A stretch of 64,000 nucleotides of DNA from Erinaceus europaeus. Lineage: Eukaryota; Chordata; Mammalia; Eulipotyphla; Erinaceidae. The stretch spans positions 48,527,237 through 48,591,236 of the forward strand of contig NC_080185.1 in the NCBI RefSeq assembly GCF_950295315.1, written 5' to 3'. The position numbers and the translations under genes were made by a program. Shown one piece after another: positions 10,690 through 22,212 of this stretch. The notes beneath the pieces were generated by a model, which searched no databases, was not told the DNA's origin, and saw only the letters and a list, made by a program, of their open reading frames with translations. Position 1 is the first letter of the stretch; every line of letters begins with the position of its first letter.

Positions 10690-11765
10690 TTTTTCTTTTC
10701 TTTAAATTTTATTTATTAGGAGATTAATGGTTAACTGTAAAATAAAACAGTTTGCATATGCATAATGTTTCCCAATTTTCCAAGTAACAAGACAATTCAC
10801 TCTAGGTCCTCCTCTGCTATCATGTTCCAACCTGAACCCTCTCCCCCTCATCCCAGAGTATTTTACTTTGGTGCAAGACACCAATTCCAGTCCAAGTTTT
10901 GTTTAATGTTTTACATCCTTACCTTGTTTTTCAACTTATGGATATGAATGAAATCATACTATATTCATCCTTCTGTTTCTGATTTATCTCACTTAACATG
11001 ATTGCTTCAAACTCCACCCAAGATGGAGTGAAAAAGTTGAAATCATCATTTTAAATAGCTGAGTAGTGTTCCATTGTGTATATATGCCACACCTTACTCA
11101 GCCACTCATCTGTTGTTGGACACCTGGGTGGCTTCCAGGTTTTAGATATTATAAATTGTACTGCTATGAACATAGGTATACACAAATATTTTTGGATGGT
11201 TGTTTTTGGTTCCTTAGGATATATCCTCAGGAGAGGAATTGCAAGTGCATAGGTTAGGTCCACTTCTAGCCTTCTGAGAGTTCTCCAGAATGCTTTCAAC
11301 AGAGGTTGGACCAATTGACATTCCCACCAGCAGTTCAGGAGGGTTCCTTTGTCCCCACAACCTCTCCAGCATTGTTACTGCTACATTTTCTGATGTATGA
11401 CATTCTTACAGGAGTGAAGTGGTATCTCATTGTTGTCTATATTTGCATTTTTTCCTGAAAATCAATGAGTTGGAACATTTTTTAAATATGTATGCTGGAT
11501 TTTTGGATCTCTTCTATGGTGAATATTCTGTTCATATCCTCTCCCATTTTTGGATGGGATCATTTGGTTTTTGTTGTTGAGTTTGGTGAGTTTTGTATAT
11601 ATTTTTATTATTAGCCTCCTGTCTGATGTACAACATGTAAAGATCTTTTCCCACTCTGTGGGAGTTCTTTTTGTTTGGGTGATGGTTTCTTTTGCTGTGC
11701 AGAAGCTTTTTAATTCCATTGATTTATTTTTGTTTTAATCTTCAAAAAATAATTCAAAGGAACAA
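10690..11765 (-). mobile_element. L1 3' end with ORF2 tail remnants
   Basis: Minus-strand L1, left tail at 10695-10720 and GGAGATTAATGG terminal motif. Frames 11051-11314 and 11462-11719 encode pieces of the ORF2 C-terminal third ([14 protein letters not shown] and WEKIFTC blocks). Several stops and shifts. Confidence 0.8.
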
Positions 11766-12620
11766 TATGATTTTTTAAAAATATACTCATGTATTATTGG
11801 TTTACCATACCATAATATTTAGCAGTACAGTGTCATACTTAAATATGCGGGTCAGTCTCATAGTATCAACCACCAAAATTCAGTGTTATCATCATACCAA
11901 AGCAACTTCCTTCAATCCTTCCTGACACTACCCTTTCCCTTTCTTTCTATGGTAACCATATTTTTCACAGAATCCAAGAATAATTTTTGTGTGTTTTGTC
12001 AATTTATTTATTTTGGCTATTTATATCTAACATTTTTCCAAAAAAAAACTTTTTTATTTTTTATTTTCCCTTTTGTTGCCCTTGTTGTTTTATTGTTGTA
12101 GTTGATGTCGTCGTTGTTGGATAGGACAGAGATAGAAATGGAGAGAGGAGGGGAAGACAGAAGGGGAGAGAAAGAGAGATGCCTGCACACCTGCTTCACC
12201 ACCTGTGAAGAGACTCCCCTGCAGGTGGGGAGCCAGTGACTCCCACTGGGATCCTTATGCTGGTCCTTGTGCTTCACACCATGTGCCCTTAACCCGCTGC
12301 TGCGCTACCGCCCTACCCCCTATATCCAACACTTGAATGAAACCATCCAGTAATTGCCTTTTACTATTTGAGTTCTTTCATTTAGCATAATTACCTCAAG
12401 TTCCAATCATAATGTCACAAAAAGCATACTTTCATCTTAAAAAAATTGAGTAGTATTATTTTGAGTATATGTACTAAAATTTATTAATCTACTCATCTGC
12501 TAGTTGAGTAGATTCTGTGTTTGGGTTACTGTAAATAACACTGCTATGAAAATAGGGAATAACAACAGTTTTTATTCTTCAAAGTATTTATGAAAGTAAT
12601 AACTGGGTTTTTTTTTTTTT
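11766..12620 (-). mobile_element. Very old L1 3' region, split by a SINE
   Basis: 11766-12040 and 12323-12600 read as a diverged L1 3' UTR/ORF2 end (GTTCTTTCATTTAGCATAAT, GAGTAGTATTATTTTGAGTA). No frame left. Confidence 0.5.
12041..12322 (-). mobile_element. tRNA-derived SINE
   Basis: Clear reverse copy with CCTTTTGTTGCCCTTGTTG, GGATAGGACAGAGATAGAAA, CTGCACACCTGCTTCACCAC and the head at the right. Confidence 0.9.
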
Positions 12621-13425
12621 TTTTGTGTGTGTGTGTGTGAGCCTGTGGGACCTAGATTAACCTCCGTTTGAAATAATCCATATACCTAAGTGACATGTGT
12701 TGACAAGATATAATCTGATCATTTTATATACTTTTCATAGTTGCCATAATTATCTTAAACACCCCCACTTTCTTCTCCTACTCATGACCATGGGGGATAA
12801 TCCAGAAACATACTCTGGAATACTGTGGAATCTATTGGGTACACATATATACATATGTATTCTGTAGTATGTATGTGATTAATTTTACATATACATATTA
12901 AAATATATTTAAATTTGGGCTGAGAATTGGTCCAGTAAAAAGTTACTTGAAAATTATATACTTTTTAGCAATTATAAAAAAGTAAATACTTCAGAGCATA
13001 TTCTTTATTTGATACTACATTGATACTAGAGAAATAATAGTAACACCTTGGAGATTTTTTCACCAGCTGTCACTAATTGTTTAAGAGAATGAAATGCAAA
13101 AGCTGTAATGAAATTTAGCACACTTTTCTGTTTGCAATCAAACAAAACCAATTTGTGTTACCATTCCAATCACCAGAGAGATTAAAATTATAACTATTTT
13201 ACAGAATTATGTTTTTAATAGATTCTTTAATTAAAGAATAGTGCTGATAAAGATGGTGAGAAATTATTTCACTGAATACCGGAAATGTTAAAAAGGCTAC
13301 ATATTGAGATGTGGTTATGGAGTAGGAGCCATTTCAGATCATACTTACGAAAAATGGTAAAAAAAAAAAAAAGAAAGAAAGAAAGAAAGAAAGAAAGAAA
13401 AAGAAAAATCACCTAAAAATTCAAT
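12621..13425. other. AT-rich sequence, nothing recognised
   Basis: Short (GT)n at 12624-12639 and A-rich (GAAA)n at 13362-13407; otherwise no feature. Confidence 0.5.
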
Positions 13426-13429
13426 AAGA

Positions 13430-14056
13430 TACAACCAGGATCTCTCTAGAAACCCAATACACCATGGCCACCAAGTTGCAGATGCTACTATTATTTTTAG
13501 CCTGAACTTTCTGGGCAGATCACCTTGCCAATGTGTCCAGGAACTTCACCTCTGCAGAGTCCTACCCAACAACGGAAAGAGAGAAACAGGTTGTGGGTAT
13601 GGCTCGACCTGCCAATGCCCATGTCCAACAGAGAAGCAGTTACAAAAGCCAGACCTTCACCTTCTATACCCCATATAAATTTCTAGTCCATACTCCCAGA
13701 GGGGTCAGTGCTAGGGGAAGATGACGAAAGGGCTCTGAACTCCAATTCCATCAGGACATGGAGAAAGAAGATGAAAAAGGACACTCAGAAGTAGTAGGTG
13801 TGACTTAACAAAGGAAGAAAAGGCAGGACCATAGAAAAAAAGGATATATATATTTCTAGAAATATTAGTCAAAACATATCTGTGGTTAATATGTATTTTC
13901 TTTTCTAGAAATAATAGTCAACCCACTACTGCAGTTTCCAACGTAGGGGATGGGGACACAGAACTCTGGTAGTGGCAAAGATGTGGAATTATATCACTGT
14001 TATCTTATAATTTTGTAAATCAATATTAAATGGCTAATACTTTTAAAAAGATTTTT
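13430..14056 (+). mobile_element. Old L1-type 3' UTR copy
   Basis: Plus-oriented member of the 3' UTR family also found at 17760-19262 and 29251-29680: GCCAATGTGTCCAGGAACTTC, CCAACAGAGAAGCAGTTAC, and the end GTAAATCAATATTAAATGGC followed by A-rich sequence. Confidence 0.6.
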
Positions 14057-14401
14057 AAGAAGATTTTTCAAAGAGCTAGTGTTGGTGAATAGATGTCAAT
14101 TGTGCTTGTGATGCAGAGTTTTCTTACACTGGAGATTAAAAACTCTAATTAAAAATGACTGAGATATCTAAAATGAAATATAGATCCAATTAATTTGATA
14201 ACCTCCTATTAGCGATGTTCTTTTTTTCCTTTCATAAGGAAACTGATTATATGAATTGTATAGAGTTTTATGAGTTGACTCCCTGGTGACACCCCTATTT
14301 TTATAAAACAAAGAACTTTGTTAGGCCTCTAGTTATAATAGGTGTGACTGAAGAGTTGAAGATTTAAATAAACTTGTGTCAGATCAAAAATGGTAATTTT
14401 T
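14057..14401. other. AT-rich sequence, nothing recognised
   Basis: No supported feature. Confidence 0.4.
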
Positions 14402-14550
14402 CCCCAGTGCCCACCTGGAAGGGGAAAACTTTTTGAATTGTGAATCTGTATTGCAGGTGTCTCTCTGTCTCTCCATCTCTATCACCTACTTTCCTCTCGA
14501 TTTCTGACCGTCTCTGTCCAATAAATAAATAAAGATAATTAAAAACTAAA
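14402..14550 (+). mobile_element. SINE fragment
   Basis: Plus-oriented 3' half: GCAGGTGTCTCTCTGTCTC, CTGTCCAATAAATAAATAAAG tail. Confidence 0.7.
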
Positions 14551-14949
14551 TCCTTGGGAAAAAAAGAAAACAGTATTTTTTTTTTCTGTTTCTGAAATGG
14601 TATCTAGATAATCAGACAATTTCAACCTTATCTAATTCTTTTTTTCCATATTTGTTATTCTATTTCAAAATACCAAGAATAGTGTACGATATACTGGAAC
14701 TTTTCAGATAAGTCTGCCTTCCTTTTTTCTTTGCTTTTCTTTTTATTTCTCTACATTTCCTTATTACTGAAGAGGGTCTTTAGTTCTATTTTGAAATTAA
14801 ACCTGCTCTTTAAAAATACATAAATTCAATATCTAGTTTTGGCACTAAGTGAGCTGACTTTGAACATTTTTTTTTTAGTTGAAAAAACAAAAAGAAAGAA
14901 AACCAGTACAGAGATTAAAAGTGTCCAAAGGAGATGAAACACTATATGT
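14551..14949. other. AT-rich sequence, nothing recognised
   Basis: T-rich tracts only. Confidence 0.4.
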
Positions 14950-15133
14950 AACTTTTATTTGATAGCACAAAGAGAAATTGAGAGAGGGGGATAGAGAAGG
15001 AAAAAGAGAGACAAAGGCATCATTGTTTCACCACTAGTGAAACTTTCCTACTGGAGGTGGGGAACAGGGTCCCATACCAGGCCCTTGCTCATGTAGCAGG
15101 TGCATTCAACAGGGCACACCTCCACCTGGCCCC
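14950..15133 (-). mobile_element. Old SINE
   Basis: Reversed body with TTGATAGCACAAAGAGAAA, TTCACCACTAGTGAAAC, and a decayed head ending CACCTCCACCTGGCCCC. Confidence 0.65.
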
Positions 15134-16555
15134 TAGAAGTTTAAAATGGAATTCTATTATAAAATTATTAAGTAGGCTTCTTTTGAGTAAAGTTGAATGT
15201 AGAATAAAAATTTAACATTGATAAATATATGATTATGAGTATAATATATATTAAAATACTACAGAATATCATGTATGTATGTGGAGAGATAGAGAGATAT
15301 GAAGAATGAGAGATTTATGAAAGAGTACTGAGTTATGATTAGGAAAGCTTTCTATGCTGGAACTACCAGTGTGCCATTATGTAAACCTAGGCTAATGATT
15401 TGATTTATTTTTTCTTCTATTAAGCATTATTAAAATTGAAACTTTAAATGCCTTTTAGTAAACTTATTGGCTGCATGTCTTATAGCAAAGGGAACAAATA
15501 AATATTACCTGTAGATTAATGGGCTGGCCCATAGAGAAATTGCATGTGGGTATGCTGGGGATACTTTAAGTCCCTTGGATAAAAGCTTGTATTTCAGTTA
15601 GTGTAATATAACATATGTCACTACAGTACCAGCCTTAGAATTTAGTATTTTTGATACTTTAGCAATGAAATCTCCAAGGAATGGAAGTCATACTCTTTCT
15701 GGTATTTTCATATGTCAGTCTAATATGGACACTCCATACTCAGAAGCCATCTGAGTAAATTTGTGCAAAGAAAATGAGAGCTGAGATGCTTTTATATTCA
15801 GTTGTAGGAACCTATCTCACAGTGAGATAAAGTAATAATAATGATTTTCTTGTGTGACTCATAATCTCATTCTGGTCACACTTACCCAAAAGAGTTTCAC
15901 ATATTGCTAGAATAACTACATATGTTCTGTAACTATATTTAATGTACTTCAAATCACAGTACACAGTTTTAACAAGGATCCTTCATGATTTATAATATCT
16001 GGGAAATGTATTTCAATTTTAGTAAAATGAAGTAATGCTGCAGGCCACTTATAGTGAATTACATTTACTGATACTGACAAAATTGTAGGACATCTGGGAT
16101 TTCTATCCTAAACAACTTATAACTTATCATTATATGTATAGTCAAAATGATTACTTTAGAGTAAAATAATCCATCCGAGTGTAGCAAAGCATGCATATTC
16201 ATTTAAACACTTTTCTTGATCTTTTGCAATCTCACTTTGTTTTAATAATGTAAGATTCTCTGGAAAAGGATCTAATCTGTTGATCTAAACTGTTGATCTG
16301 ATCTGTTGCTTTTTGTTCCTCATAGTTAATTGATTGTCACAACAGGTAATACCATTATGTTCCTCTGTATCAGAAAAAAAAGTTTTTGAAAGACCACTAC
16401 AGTTATTATATATTCATACCACTTAGCATCAGACAAACTTTGTTATGCATATATATTTTAGCAGAATAGTCACTGAGCTACCACAAGGATCAATCTAACT
16501 CTTTTTTTTTCAGGACACAGGTGTCCTGTTTTTTCTCTGACATTAGTATAGCTTG
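15134..16555. other. Single-copy AT-rich DNA
   Basis: No repeat boundary, exon-like open frame or RNA gene recognised. Candidate unique sequence for locus anchoring. Confidence 0.5.
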
Positions 16556-16815
16556 TGTGGTCTGGGAGGTAGCATAGTGAATAAAGCCTTGGACTCTAAC
16601 ATTAGCATTGCTCTAGGAGGCCATTACCCCTATGCTTTATTTATTTATAGGATACAAAAATACCCTCACTGAGATTCCTTCACTGTCCAAATATTTATTT
16701 TTGTATTATTTTTTATTTTATTTTTACCAAAGCATTCATTGTTCAGCTTCGGCTTATGGTGGTACCAGGGTTTGAGTCTGGTACCTCAGAGTTTCAGAAA
16801 TGAAAGTCTTTCTTT
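16556..16815. mobile_element. Two degraded tRNA-related SINE pieces
   Basis: 16556-16640 reads as a plus-strand tRNA-like head (GGGAGGTAGCATAGTG). 16700-16810 reads as a minus-strand second-type SINE (TTTTATTTTTACCAAAGCA, GGTACCAGGGTTTGAGTC). Confidence 0.45.
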
Positions 16816-16824
16816 TCTTTTTTT

Positions 16825-17080
16825 TTTTCTTTACAGATGTTTAAATTGTTCTAATTTTTAAAAAATGTATTTGTGATTAATAGTGGTTTACAAGAGTATA
16901 AGATTACAGGGTAGAACTCCACACTGCACCAACTACTGAAGTTCTGTGTTTACACCCTCCCAACAGTAACCACCACAGTTCTCACAGTTTTAGAGACAGT
17001 TTGCTTCTGTTTATTTTTTTTCCTCACAAGATCATATGCTTCAGTTCTCTTTTAAATAGCATAACCTTTTAAAAATAATT
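16825..17080 (-). mobile_element. Old L1-type 3' UTR fragment
   Basis: Resembles the segments at 32040-32080 and 32280-32430 (ATTAATAGTGGTTTACAAGA, GTAGAACTCCACACTGC, CACCACAGTTCTCACAG). Confidence 0.4.
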
Positions 17081-17759
17081 ATTTATTTCAGATATCTCAT
17101 TTCAGAGATAATGATTAAGGTTTTTTTCTCATGTTATTTTCAGCATATTAGATATTTTCACTTTAAAAGGTTCAGCTTCTTCATATGTCCTGATGGTCCC
17201 ATCTGTACATACCAGATTTCTTATTTTCATCAAGTTGAAGTCATTGATCCTGATCATGTTTGTTCTTTTGTGGGACTATATAATTATTAAGATTGAAAGA
17301 GATAGAAAGATAGAAAAGGATGTTTGTGAAATCATATTGTCAAAAAGTAACCACTTGGCCTGATTTTTCATGTTTTCCAACATCACAAGCCTCTCAAAAG
17401 TATCCAGGCTCATTTCTATTGAATTAACCAATGGCTAAGAATTTGGTCTGACTCATCTTAAATGAGGTGCCACTTTTTAAAAATTCACAGAATCAGCAAG
17501 CTGATAAAAAATACAATTCTCATCATCCATAAGACTTAATAGATTTAGCTTATATTCAAGTAATTAATATTTTAGAAAATAGATGGCTATATGTAGGAGT
17601 GATAGGCAAATGACATTTATATTTAATTATTTTAATAACTTTTAACATAACTAGAATTTAGAACCGTACAAGTACTGCCAGGATCAACTTTCAGTTATTT
17701 CTGTTAAATCATACTGACTTATTCTACTGATGATTTACTAAGAGCATTGCTAAGAACAT
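17081..17759. other. AT-rich sequence, nothing recognised
   Basis: No supported feature. Confidence 0.4.
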
Positions 17760-18524
17760 CAGTTTACTGACAAGAAGTCAGAGGTTATACAGGTTCCTGT
17801 GCTAAATATGAATAGATATAGGTCCCCAGTCAGATCAGTGTGGTAAGTAGTTAATTGTATTCATATATTTTCTTCAAGTTTGGGAACTACTTTCTGCCCT
17901 GATCCACCATTCTCAACTCCAACACCATCTTTCCAGACAATAGTTTTAGTCCACCTGCAGGTTACCTTTTAAGCTCCATCAAAAATTAACACAGCTGTGG
18001 GCCCCTAAAAACATACCTAAAATAGACTTCTAGCTTTTAGCCACACTAAAATACCTATTCTCATCTGCTCTATTCCTTATTTATAGCTCCTGGTTATTAA
18101 AATTTTTGTTCTGCTTTATAGCTTCTTTCAACCACCAAGTTGTGTATACTACTACAATTTCATCCTGTACTTCTTGGGCAGATGACTTCACCAAGGTCTC
18201 CAGACTAATCCTACTAGGAAAAAAGAGAAACATGCTGGGCGTATGGTGGACCTCCCAATGGCTGTGTTCAGCAGAGAAGCAACTACAGAAGCCAAGACTT
18301 CCACCTTCTGCAGTCCATAAAGAATTTCGGTCCTCACTCCTCGAGGGGTAATTGTTAGAGAAAGGTGACCAGAGGGCTCTAAACTCTAATTCTATCAGGA
18401 CCCAGAGAGAGAAGATAAAAAAACAAAACAAACAAACAAAAACCCAGGGGAGGGGGTGGAGAACAACACACTAAGAAGTAGTAGGATTTACTTAGAAAGC
18501 AAGAGAAGGCAGGGCCCTAGAAAA

Positions 18525-18528
18525 AAAG
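18525..18528. repeat. 4-bp target duplication AAAG, left
   Basis: AAAG before the LTR and again at 19079-19082. A 4-bp duplication is usual for gammaretrovirus-like (class I) elements. Confidence 0.55.
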
Positions 18529-19078
18529 TGTGCTGGGAAATTGTGCCGATGCAGTCACATCTGCCATGTTGTCCCCTCAGGCTACTGCTAGTTCCCTGAA
18601 GAGTTGGGACATTCTCAGAGTGCCTGCTCAGCCATGTTGTGCCCTCAGGACATTGTCTATATCCCTGCGATATCCCTGCGATATCTGGAGTGCTCTGATT
18701 ACTTCTCCCCCCTCCCATTCTCACAAGAGTTATCATCCTATCCTGGAGTGCTATGGTTACTCCTCCCCCTTCCCATTCTCCGAAAGCTACTCTTATAAAA
18801 ACCCTTCGTTATGTTGAATGTAAAACATTAAAAAAAAAAAAAAAAACCTTCGTTTTCCGCACCTCTCTCTCTTGCCGGTGCTCCACTCTGGTGTTCAGAC
18901 ACAGGAAAGGTTACTGCGTGAGGCGGCCATTTTCTCTACCTCCACATGGCCCAACCTGCTTCTCTAACACCCAACTCTGAGGTGCCAACGCTAATAAAGA
19001 TTTGTGTTTCCTCTTCTCTCCGGACCCTCTCTCTCTCTTCTCTGCGGCCCGCGCACTACAACATCTGGCTCTACAACA
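18529..19078 (+). mobile_element. Solo LTR, gammaretrovirus-like (class I ERV)
   Basis: 550 bp beginning TGTGCTGGG and ending CAACA. TATAAAA at 18793-18799 and AATAAA at 18993-18998 lie in the order expected of U3-R, followed by a CT-rich, GC-rich U5. An A-run of about 16 (18831-18846) lies between TATA and polyadenylation signal. A short tandem repeat (ATATCCCTGCG unit, 18657-18684) lies in U3. No internal retroviral sequence flanks it, so it is a solo LTR from recombination. Confidence 0.75.
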
Positions 19079-19289
19079 AAAGTGAAAAAATATACATAGA
19101 TAGTTCTAGAAATAATAGTCAACCCCTATCTGTTATTTTGGGAGAACTACTGCAGTTTCCAGTGGAGGGAATGGGAACACAGAACTCATGGTGGGAAACA
19201 TGTGGATTTACATCTCAGTTATCTTTCAATTTTGTGAATCAATATTAAATCATTAAAAATAAAAAAGAGAACCTCATCTTAGAAGAGGA

Positions 19290-19640
19290 ATTAGTGGGAG
19301 TCGAGCGGTAGTGCAGCGGGTTAAGTATATGTGGCGCAAAGCGCAAGAACCAGGGAAAGGATCCCGGTTGGAACCCCTGGCTCCCCACTTGCAGGGGAGT
19401 CACTTCACAGGCGCTGAAGCAGGTCTGCAGGCATCCATCTTTCTCTCCCGCTCTTTGTCTCCTCTCCTCTTTTGATTTCTCTCTGTCCTATCCAACAACG
19501 ACATCAACAACAACGGTAATAACCACAACAAGGCTAAAACAACAAGGACAACAAAAGGGGAAAAAATAGCCTCCAGGAGCAGTGGATTCACTGTGCAGGC
19601 ACTAAGCCCCAGAAATAACCCTGGAGGCAAAAAAAAAAAG
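19290..19640 (+). mobile_element. tRNA-derived SINE, long form
   Basis: Nearly complete: head GGAGTCGAGCGGTAGTGCAG, B box region near 19363, core TTCACAGGCGCTGAAGCAG, CAACAA-rich stretch, 3' module with CCAGAAATAACCCTGGAGGC and A tail. Confidence 0.92.
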
Positions 19641-19647
19641 AGAGAGG

Positions 19648-19745
19648 AATGAGTGAGGCTGGGCAGTGGCACACTCACTTGAGTGCACAGGTTACAATAC
19701 ACAAGAACTGGAGTTCAAGCAACCGGTATCCACCTGTTTAGAAGA
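19648..19745 (+). mobile_element. SINE head fragment
   Basis: Degraded plus-strand head (GGCTGGGCAGTGGCACAC, GAGTTCAAGC) abutting the previous SINE. Confidence 0.5.
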
Positions 19746-20460
19746 AACATTGTATACAGTTAGCCAAGATATATACTGGCAAAAATATTCATCAACTAAA
19801 TAGTAATTATTGTCTCTATGACAGCCTTGATGAAAATCACCAAACAAGTAAATACAATAAAACTAAAGGTTACCTTAGACTCCCACTAAGATCCTAGCTG
19901 TATTTCCTCCCTAAACTGAGGCCAGACTGCATAAAACTAATAGCGGTTTAAATATAACAAAAAGCACTCAGTGCTTTAACAACTGGAAGAAATCCTAAGC
20001 TTTTCAGGTAAAGAAGGGACTACAAAAGCTGGAAAAGGGCAAAAGACTGCCTGCTTAATCATGACTTTCTTGGTCACTGCCAGGCCACCTGGGGGAATCC
20101 TTAATTTCCCCATAGATTCAGTGGGCCTAGATCTCTAATATATCCCTCTCTCCACCATCACTGGTCACTTCCATCAGGAATATCAATATAAGCCCTCATG
20201 TGGGTTTCTTCTGGACCAAACCCTCATTATGATCTAGCAATAGTAAGGACTGCCCCACTCTCTGAAGGAAGGCTGGGTCTCCCTACTCTGCCACTTGAGG
20301 ATAACTGGTCCTGAAATGAGTGCAGTCTAGAATGTTCCCAGCTGTGACCAAGAATTGCAAGCACAGACTGACAGGGACTCAGAGGTTATACCAGCTCCTA
20401 TGCTAAATATGAATAGATATGGGCCATTGGTCAGATCAGTGTGGTAAATAGTTAATTGTA

Positions 20461-20727
20461 GGGAGTAGGGCTGTAGCGCACCTGGTTAACACACGTGCAA
20501 GGACTGGCATAAGGATCTGGGTTCGAGCACCCGGCTCCCCACCTGCAGGGGAGTCCGTTCACAGGCGGTGTAGCACGTTTGCAAGTGTCTCTCTTTCTTT
20601 CCCCCTCCCTGTCTTCCACTCCTTTCTCCATTTCTCTCTGTCCTATCCAACAACAATGAAAACAATAATAGTAACAACACCAATGAACAGCCAGGGAAAA
20701 TAAATAAATAAATATGTATTTTTTAAT
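20461..20727 (+). mobile_element. tRNA-derived SINE with 12-bp target duplication
   Basis: Complete short-form SINE (GGGAGTAGGGCTGTAGCGC head, GGGTTCGAGCACCCGG B box, AAATAAATAAATA tail). It is flanked by the exact direct repeat TAGTTAATTGTA at 20449-20460 and 20728-20739. The paralogous sequence at 17846-17857 has a single copy and no SINE. Confidence 0.95.
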
Positions 20728-21254
20728 TAGTTAATTGTATTTATACAGTTTCTTCAAGTTTGGGAACTACTCTGCCCTGATCCAGATTTTTAGTCCTATT
20801 CATTACTCTGACACCGTCTTCCAAGATAATATTTTTAGTTCACATGCAAGTTACCTTTCAATTTCCAGCAAAAATTGAACCATCATAACCTTCCCTCCAA
20901 AAATATACCTAAAATATATTTCCTAGCTTCTATCCACCTTAAAATCCCTATTCCCATCTTCTCTATTCCCACTTTATGGTTCCTAGTCATTAAACATTTT
21001 GTCCTGCTTTATATCTTACTGTATTTTAGCCACCAAGTTGTGTATGCTATTACACAATTTCATCCTGCACTCCTTGGACAGATCAAATTACCACTGTGTC
21101 TTGGTACCTAACATTTCCAGAACCCTGTCCCAGTAGGGAAACATAGAAACAGGCTGCAATTATGGATCAACCTGCAAACACCCATATCCAGCAGAAAAAC
21201 AACTACAGAAGCAAGACCTTTCACCTTTTGCACCCCATATAGAATTTTGGTCCT

Positions 21255-21456
21255 TTGAGCCCCTGGCTCACCTGCATGCAGGGGAATCACTTCACAAGCA
21301 GTGAAGCAGGTCTGCAGGTGTCTATCTTTCTCTCCCCCTGTCTTCTCCTCCTCTCTCCACTTCTCTCTGTCCTATCTAACAATGACAACATCAATAACAA
21401 CAATAATAAGTACAACGACAATAAAAAACAAGGGTAACAAAAGGAAAAATAAATAA

Positions 21457-21494
<38 letters not shown>
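21255..21494 (+). mobile_element. 5'-truncated SINE with (AAAT)n tail
   Basis: Begins within the core (CACCTGCATGCAGGGGAATC) and ends in an (AAAT)n tail, 21451-21494. An imperfect duplication of the sequence around AATTTTGGT flanks it. Confidence 0.8.
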
Positions 21495-21495
<1 letters not shown>

Positions 21496-21639
21496 CATAG
21501 CATAATTTTGGTTCATAGTCCCAGAAGTGTAAATGTTAGGGGAAGATGGCCAGAGGGATCTTGGGTCCAGTTCCATCAAGACCTGGAGAGAGAAGAAGAG
21601 AAAAAAGGGAGTGTGTGTGTGTGTGGGGGGGGGGGAGGC

Positions 21640-21653
21640 AGGATACACTTTTT
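21640..21653. repeat. 14-bp target duplication, left
   Basis: AGGATACACTTTTT, identical to 22199-22212, bounding the twin-primed L1. Confidence 0.9.
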
Positions 21654-22198
21654 TTATTTAAGAAAGGATAAAGTAACAAAACCATAAGGTAGGAGGGGTA
21701 CAACTCCACACAATTCCCACCACCCAATCACTATAACCAACCCCCTCCCCTGATAGCTTCCCCATTATCTATCCCTCTGGGAGCATGGACCCAGGGTCAT
21801 TGAGGGTTGCAGAAGGTAGAAGGTCTGGCTTCTGTAATTGCTTCCCCGCTGAACATGGGCGTTGACTGGTCGGTCCATACTCCCAGTCTGCCTCTCTCTT
21901 TCCCTATTAGGGTGTGTCTCTGGGGACCTGTGGTGAGGGGTAGACATGCAGCTTCCTGGGCCAGTGGGGGGTGGGAGTGGGTGGGAGGGATGGGTCACAG
22001 TCTTTTGGTGGTGGGAATGGTGTTTATGTACACTCTTAGCAAAATGTAGACATATAAATCAGTAGTTGATTAATATGAGAGGGGGAAAATCAATTGTATG
22101 TCTCAAAGTTTTTCAAAACACAAACTGAATCTTTTTAATATATAGGCTGTGTATTTTATATGCGGGCTCTCTCAAAAGCCTAGACCAAGTAGATTAGA
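21654..22198 (-). mobile_element. 5'-truncated L1 3' UTR with internal inversion (twin priming)
   Basis: 21656-21921 is L1 3' UTR on the minus strand. 21925-22198 is an upstream 3' UTR piece on the plus strand, matching 27963-28236 of the young L1. Poly(T) lies on the left. Tail, 5' inversion and a perfect target duplication together are the signature of twin-primed reverse transcription. It contains no coding sequence. Confidence 0.88.
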
Positions 22199-22212
22199 AG
22201 GATACACTTTTT
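22199..22212. repeat. 14-bp target duplication, right
   Basis: Right copy of AGGATACACTTTTT. Confidence 0.9.

Larger units (their letters stand above)
17760..19262 (+). mobile_element. Old L1-type 3' UTR copy, split by a solo LTR
   Basis: 17760-18528 and 19079-19262 form one repeat copy ending in AATATTAAATCATTAAAAATAAAAAAG. It is paralogous to 20370-21640, 23680-24206 plus 29251-29680, and 53740-54540. The region 17841-17890 is an empty-site paralogue for the SINE inserted at 20461. Confidence 0.65.
19890..21640 (+). mobile_element. Old L1-type 3' UTR copy, split by two SINEs
   Basis: Segments 19890-20460, 20728-21256 and 21495-21640 are collinear with 17760-18480 and 23260-24206. Confidence 0.6.

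Noticed and set aside
19290..19370. tRNA-like sequences with A and B boxes (here and in other SINE heads).
   Set aside because: They are SINE promoters without a foldable full tRNA cloverleaf; not tRNA genes.
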